DNA from: Ceraceosorus guamensis
Taxonomy: Eukaryota > Basidiomycota > Exobasidiomycetes > Ceraceosorales > Ceraceosoraceae
Assembly: GCF_003144195.1 (NCBI RefSeq)
Contig: NW_020290029.1
Location: forward strand, 1 to 64,000
Length of the DNA stretch: 64,000 nucleotides
Reading direction: 5' to 3'
Shown here: positions 59,601 through 64,000 of the stretch, piece after piece
How the letters are laid out: each line of letters opens with the position of its first letter
How positions within the stretch are numbered: the first letter of the stretch is position 1
Made by a program: the position numbers and the translations under genes
Notes under the pieces: generated by a model
Told to the model about the DNA's origin: nothing
What the model saw: the letters and a program-made list of their open reading frames with translations, nothing else
The model's database searches: none

Positions 59601-60895
59601 TGGAGATCGGAGGGTAATAATGCAGCCAATACTGGGCATCCGCAAACTTGTGTATCTCTTCCCTGGGAACTCCAGTAGCCTCCATGATCTGGAACTGATA
59701 TTTCAGTCCAGTGCTCTTAGCAGCCACCTTGCCCTTTGTGGCTTTTCCCACATTGGCTGCCTCTCCGCCACCAGCTGCAGCTGCCGTCGCCTCCACTGCA
59801 GCTGCTTCGTTCTCAGTTTCAGGGTCAAAGCCAGAGAAGTCAGGCCCGAAAAGCTCGATTTCACGTTGAAGTTTGTCGGCACAAGCCTGATGATTCAATA
59901 AGGTCAAATGTTAGGTTGGGCTTTCATATCACTCCTTCTGCAAGGCTGAGCACGATGACAGAGATGACTTACGCGGATCGGCATGCCGGTGCAGTGAAAA
60001 GCCCAGGGAAAAAGAGCTCTTTTGCCCTTCATGCGCTCATAACCAGTAGCGAACTCGATTTTGGAGAGCGAGAATGCGTGTCCTGAAGACGAGAGGTGGT
60101 GCGGCCGCGCCATTATAATCTTAGCATCTTGAACTTCAGTACGGGTACTAAGCAGACTCACCCAAATGCAGGCTTCCGTTAGCGTATGCGAATGGGAAAG
60201 TAAAGAGGGTTTTGGGGTACTTCTTTCGGATCTCTTCCGGCGACATGGTCTCCAAACCCGCGTCCTTCTCTGAGACCATTGGACTGTCCACCTCGAAATA
60301 CTTTGCGGTACCCCATTCGGATTGGTACTGCTTCTCTAGCGATTGCAGGTAATCTCTTTTGGACGTCTACGAGGCATCAGAAGGGTCAGCATACAGAGCA
60401 GCATGCGCACTACCTCAACGGCAGGAAAGCAGTGCGCGTAACACTGCGGCCACTCTACTCGACTCGAAATTGAGCACAAGGCAGGCCACAGCCACGAACA
60501 AATGACCGGTCGCACCTCGGAGGTCGCCGCCTGCTGGATGTCCTACAGCCTAATTCTCTCTTCGCCCTGCATGCCTCTGCTATTCTGACACTCACATTCT
60601 CCAGCTGGATAGGCCCACCCGGTCTGCTCTCAGCCGGGTGACCCGGCTCCGCATGAGGCGCATCAGAGATCTGCGTCGGCATTTCTGAGGTGGAGAACTT
60701 TCTCGTCCGAGGTGAGGCTGGGGTGTCTGCAGCTCGAGCGATGGATTGGGGAGCGATGCAAAGATGCCGCAACACGGAGCCGACCAGGTTCGAGTGTCGT
60801 CCGCGCACGACAATCGATGGGAACGACGTCTTGGAGAACGAGAGAGCCTCGAATGGACCGAGGTCACGCTTCGCTTTATTTTTTCTTGGTGCCAA
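56610..60895 (-). CDS. CDC60: leucyl-tRNA synthetase, cytosolic type, with leader-like N-terminus
   Basis: Class I synthetase charging tRNA-Leu. Eight exons (60596..60895, 60162..60366, 59973..60082, 59599..59886, 59178..59518, 58374..59099, 56938..58294, 56610..56831) give 1182 aa. HIGH motif NGSLHLGHAFS (joined across intron 2), the archaeal/eukaryotic-type editing domain ([20 protein letters not shown]), KMSKS motif [10 protein letters not shown] and the eukaryotic C-terminal extension are all present. The Met at 60682 ([10 protein letters not shown]) would start a 1111-aa cytosolic enzyme. The 71 residues upstream from 60895 are basic, with [19 protein letters not shown] and an RKFSTSE processing-like site, so they resemble a mitochondrial presequence. 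The stop lies 213 bp from the convergent fusion gene. Confidence 0.95.
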
Positions 60896-61540
60896 TTGCT
60901 GCTTAGTCAGGAATGCAAATGGAAGAATAGGTGTTGATGCAGCCGATCAAAGGCGGCGCGATCGCGTACTTGAGCAGAATGCGAGGTAGTCGGAGTGCAC
61001 AAATGGGCAGTGAGTGAGGTGTTCTTCTCGCCAAAAAGTGTGTGGTTGGGTGCGCTATGCTGCATGACTCCCGCATGTGCGTTGCAAAGCTCGATCGACG
61101 CTCGGCGCCGGGCCCAAACCACGTGGGCGGCATTGAGGCCCTAGCGCGGGTGAGGCTGTATAGGTACGCGCTCCACATTCGTGATTCTGGATGGATTGTG
61201 ATTCGTGATTCTGATCTGGTCCAAGCACTTGACTAGAGAACACTGTCCGCGTATAGCGATCACATCCGCATCCTTTGGACCAGCTCGAAACGCTACAATC
61301 ACGAATACAGCAGCGATACTCGAGAGAAGGTAAGGCCAGCCAAGCAGGCGGCCCACGACTGATTTGCAGGCGAGCCAGTGCTACGGCCTGGCCAAGACAG
61401 ACCAACAAATACGACTTACGACTCTCTATCCAAAGCTGTGTTTTGGCAGCTTCGGAGCCTTCATTAGATCTTCACATCTCTCGAACATCACGCTCTGTGG
61501 ACAGGTGTACAACACAGTGCCCTGTGAGGTCCGACTCGAG
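60896..61540. promoter_or_regulatory. divergent region LeuRS / MFAP1
   Basis: 645 bp between start codons. CCACGTGG lies at 61119..61126, and a dispersed-motif cluster at 61176..61214 has a further copy (AATCACGAATAC) near 61298. No gene is seen. Confidence 0.45.
61176..61214 (+). repeat. dispersed ATTCGTGATTCT motif cluster
   Basis: ACATTCGTGATTCTGGATGG followed by ATTGTGATTCGTGATTCTG; two near-identical ATTCGTGATTCTG units 22 bp apart, same family as at 42758 and 52841. Confidence 0.6.
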
Positions 61541-63479
61541 ATGCAGCCCAGAGCAGGTCAATCCCGGACACAAGTAGCTCGACCTGCCGCTCGGTACAGG
61601 CCGGGCAAAAGCCTAGCGGGCCAGACAGGCGAGCGCTACTCTTCCGACGAGGGGTCTTCGGGTGACGAAGCGCCAGGAAGAGCATCAAATTCCGCTCAAA
61701 ATGACACAGGCTTGACCTACTTTCAAGTCGGGCCCAGTTCGGGAATTGGATCGGCCAAAAAGGACATCACGCTAGATCTGAAAGATGTCAGAGTGGGAGG
61801 GGAGCAAGCAGAAGAGGAGAGCGAGTACGAGACGGACACGGATGAGGAACAAGGAGTCAAGGCTCCTGGCTTGCCGCCTTCGAGAGCAGGGATCGGGAGA
61901 ATGCCGCCAACGAAGAAGGGGAGCAGCGAGGAGTACGAGACGGACACGGGCTCGGACGAGGAGGAGTCTTCTGAAGAAGAAGAAGAAGAGAAGAGACCAA
62001 TGATGGTCAAACCCATCTTTGTCCCAAAGTAAGCGATTCTGCGTCAGTCTCTTTCGCGTTCCCTTTGATAATGTCATTGACAAGCGTCCGTCTGCGTCTC
62101 TCACAGGAGCAAACGAACCACTACTGCGATGCCTCCAGACATGCCCAGCAGTGATCAGGCTCATGCAGTGCCACAAAAGACGGAGGAATCACTAGCGCCT
62201 TTACAAACGCTCGACGTAGATGCTCTGGCGGAATTGAAAGAGGCAGAAAAGCAGAAGCAACGGAAGTTGCAAAGTCAGCAGCTGGCGGCGCAGAGCATTG
62301 GGAGACAGCTTCTGGAAAGTAAGTTGGACAAAAGTGGCACGACAGCACACAAGATATTCCTTCAAGAGACTCATGCTCATGACTTTCTAATGATTTTATT
62401 TGTCAATGTGCGCAGAAGCAGCAGCTGAAGCCGTGCCGGATCTGGACGACACTGATGGGCTGGAACCCGAAGAAGAGTTTCAATCCTGGAGGTTACGAGA
62501 GCTGGAGCGTCTAGCTCGCGAGCGATCTAAAGCTGACGCTGCCCAAGCCGAAAAGGCCGAAATTGAGCGTCGTAGAGCGATGCCTTCCGCTCAAAGAGAT
62601 GCGGAGGACATAGCGCATGCAGAAAAGACTCGGCAAGAGAAACTGGAGAGGAGGAGGGAAGCTTTAGCCCTTGCTTCGGCCGACGGAGGGGGCGAATCTT
62701 CTTCTGCTGTCGGCGCGGGTGGCAAGTATTACCACAAGGGTGCATTCTATCAGGGCGGTCCCAATGAAGACGATGAGATTTTCAAGAGAGATTATCAAGG
62801 ACTTACGGAAGGACAAGTGGATATGAAGCTGTTACCAAAGGTGATGCAGGTCAAAGACTATGGCAAAAAGGGAAGGAGCAAATATACCAACTTGAAAGAT
62901 CAAGACACGAGCAGATCAGGCAAAGATCCCAGATTCGAGCAAAGGCGCAACGGCGAAGCTGGGCAAGGCTGCTTTCGATGCGGCGGAGATCACCTGAAGA
63001 AGGATTGTCCAGACACTCGGCCGGATTCCCACGAAAGAGGACCTGCAAGTAGAACCTCGACAGGCGCCAACTCATACCGAGCAGACGGCAGGCGGAGAGA
63101 GTGGGGCGGTGAAGTTAGAGACGGAGAGGGCATGGTCGCACGCTTAGAAGGACGAAGAGAAGACTTAGACCGGCATAGCCGCGACGACAGGTACCGCAGC
63201 ACACCGACTGAGCGAGAACGGCAAGACGATAGACGGCATCGACCTCAAGATGAAGATCGAGAAAGGGACTATGGAAGTAGACGAGACCGTTCAAGAGAGC
63301 GTTCCAAGTCGGACAGACATGGTTCGCGCTATGATGACCGATCGCGCGACGCTTACGATTCGCGGTACCACGGGTCGGACCGCCGAGAATCTCGAAGACA
63401 CCGCGATAGCCGCGACGAACCCTACGAGGACGCCCATGCTCGGAAGCGCAGACGAAGCAGAAGTCGGAGTCCGCGATAA
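61541..63479 (+). CDS. MFAP1: MFAP1-like spliceosome factor with zinc knuckle and RS tail
   Basis: Component of the spliceosomal B complex in other eukaryotes. Three exons (61541..62028, 62107..62318, 62416..63479) give 587 aa. The MFAP1 hallmarks are the acidic repeats EYETDTDEE and EYETDTGSDEEESSEEEEEE, KPIFVPKSKRTT (joined across intron 1), EEEFQSWRLRELERLARER, then YYHKGAFYQ, LLPKVMQVKDYGKKGRSKYT and LKDQDTS. Where animal MFAP1 ends, this protein adds a CX2CX3HX4C knuckle (CFRCGGDHLKKDC, from ~419) and about 140 residues rich in RD, RS, RE and DR dipeptides, ending SRSRSPR. The first ATG (61541) fits the conserved start; the Arg-rich first 20 residues are typical. Confidence 0.9.
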
Positions 63480-63695
63480 TTTCAGGCTTCCGTGGGCCTG
63501 TGCCGCTACTTGTAGTTCATACATCCCCTACGAAACGCACGTATTTGTATTGTATTCGCCTAGGCCTATGAAAGTTGTCGAGGCTCGCATGTTGCTGCGT
63601 GTTCTCAACACCTTGGACATGTGAGATCACAGAAAGAGTGGGCTTTTTGCATGTTCTGGTGTGGAGGGCGCCGACGAAAGAATGCACTTTCGAAG

Positions 63696-64000
63696 TCAAC
63701 GTAGTCCAGCGAACCGAGCTCTGATGCCGCTCTTGAGCAGGTCAAAAGTCTCTCGTCTTGCCGCTTTGCCTGCTGTGTCACGCGCAACCGATGCGCTTGG
63801 CTTCCCATAGGCCCGTGCTTCGGGCACTGTGCTAGAAGAGGCAGCGCTCACGTTGTTCTTATTGAAACGGCCAGACAAAGCTGACGTGCTCTCTGGTCTT
63901 GCGTTCTCTTTGCCCAGCTGCTGACAAGGGCGACTCTTGCGACGCGACGGTAAGGCTTCTGATAGTGGTCGAACAGGCTTTTTGCCTTTCAGCCGAGCCG
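63696..64000 (-). CDS. C-terminal end of an unidentified protein (cut by window edge)
   Basis: About 100 residues are visible in one open frame from the window edge to the stop at 63696..63698. They are basic and disordered-looking (GKKPVRPLSEALPSRRKSRP, then Ser/Ala-rich), ending in a more ordered RRETFDLLKSGIRARFAGLR. No domain is recognisable. The gene is convergent with MFAP1 (216 bp between stops). Confidence 0.5.
   Translation of the reverse strand, partial: ARLKGKKPVRPLSEALPSRRKSRPCQQLGKENARPESTSALSGRFNKNNVSAASSSTVPEARAYGKPSASVARDTAGKAARRETFDLLKSGIRARFAGLR

Noticed and set aside
53330-60895. Metabolic gene cluster linking the fusion, LeuRS and neighbours
   Set aside because: Neighbouring genes are unrelated housekeeping genes in mixed orientations; proximity gives no functional argument.

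Overview
The window is nuclear DNA of a filamentous or yeast-like basidiomycete fungus. Genes carry several short introns (mostly 50-250 nt, GTRNGT donors, CAG/TAG acceptors), the DNA is GC-rich, and the gene set is eukaryotic-fungal (velvet regulator, ALG7, URA5, a PP4 regulatory subunit, a peroxisomal ABC half-transporter). Intron style and protein flavour suggest Ustilaginomycotina; that placement is inference. I see no tRNA, rRNA, CRISPR, or recognisable transposon or viral element. In 17 of the 19 gene models the reconstructed exons add up to a whole number of codons; the exceptions are the gene cut by the right edge and the uncertain model at 51.6-52.3 kb.

Layout. 0.4-2.8 kb (-): a VelB-type velvet regulator. 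2.8-8.3 kb: a gene-poor upstream region with a CTG repeat. 8.3-13.3 kb (-): the Yta7/ATAD2 chromatin ATPase, head-to-head with a DExH RNA helicase bearing a predicted mitochondrial presequence (13.9-18.5 kb, +). 19.6-22.6 kb (+): peroxisomal ABCD half-transporter. 23.4-25.7 kb (+): mitochondrial carrier with a long N-terminal extension. 26.0-26.8 kb (-): small Cys-rich membrane protein. 27.6-29.6 kb (+): ALG7. 29.8-31.0 kb (-): NME6-like nucleoside diphosphate kinase, divergent from URA5 (32.1-32.9 kb, +). 33.8-37.4 kb (+): large protein, possibly NOL11/Utp8-like. 37.7-42.4 kb (-): PSY2/SMEK. 43.7-44.5 kb (+): unknown, probably mitochondrial. 44.8-46.8 kb (-): glutathione reductase with two usable start codons. 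48.3-49.3 kb (-): unknown nuclear-looking protein. 51.6-52.3 kb (+): weakly supported membrane protein with a signal peptide. 53.3-56.4 kb (+): one gene fusing cystathionine beta-lyase to mevalonate kinase. 56.6-60.9 kb (-): cytosolic-type leucyl-tRNA synthetase with an apparent mitochondrial leader. 61.5-63.5 kb (+): MFAP1 spliceosome factor with an added zinc knuckle and RS tail. The right edge cuts a further minus-strand gene.

Most genes are unrelated housekeeping genes with no metabolic cluster. The standout is the cystathionine beta-lyase-mevalonate kinase fusion. Exon 2 (54311..55425) runs without a stop from the lyase C-terminus through an Ala/Ser-rich linker of about 80 residues into the GHMP-kinase N-terminus, giving a predicted 974-residue bifunctional protein that joins methionine and isoprenoid biosynthesis. 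A palindromic TCACGTGA (Cbf1-type) lies 309 bp upstream of its start. A second recurring theme is possible dual targeting by alternative starts (GLR1, LeuRS). A third is a family of short degenerate motifs (TTCGTGATT / TCTTGAGTC types) scattered almost only through intergenic DNA.
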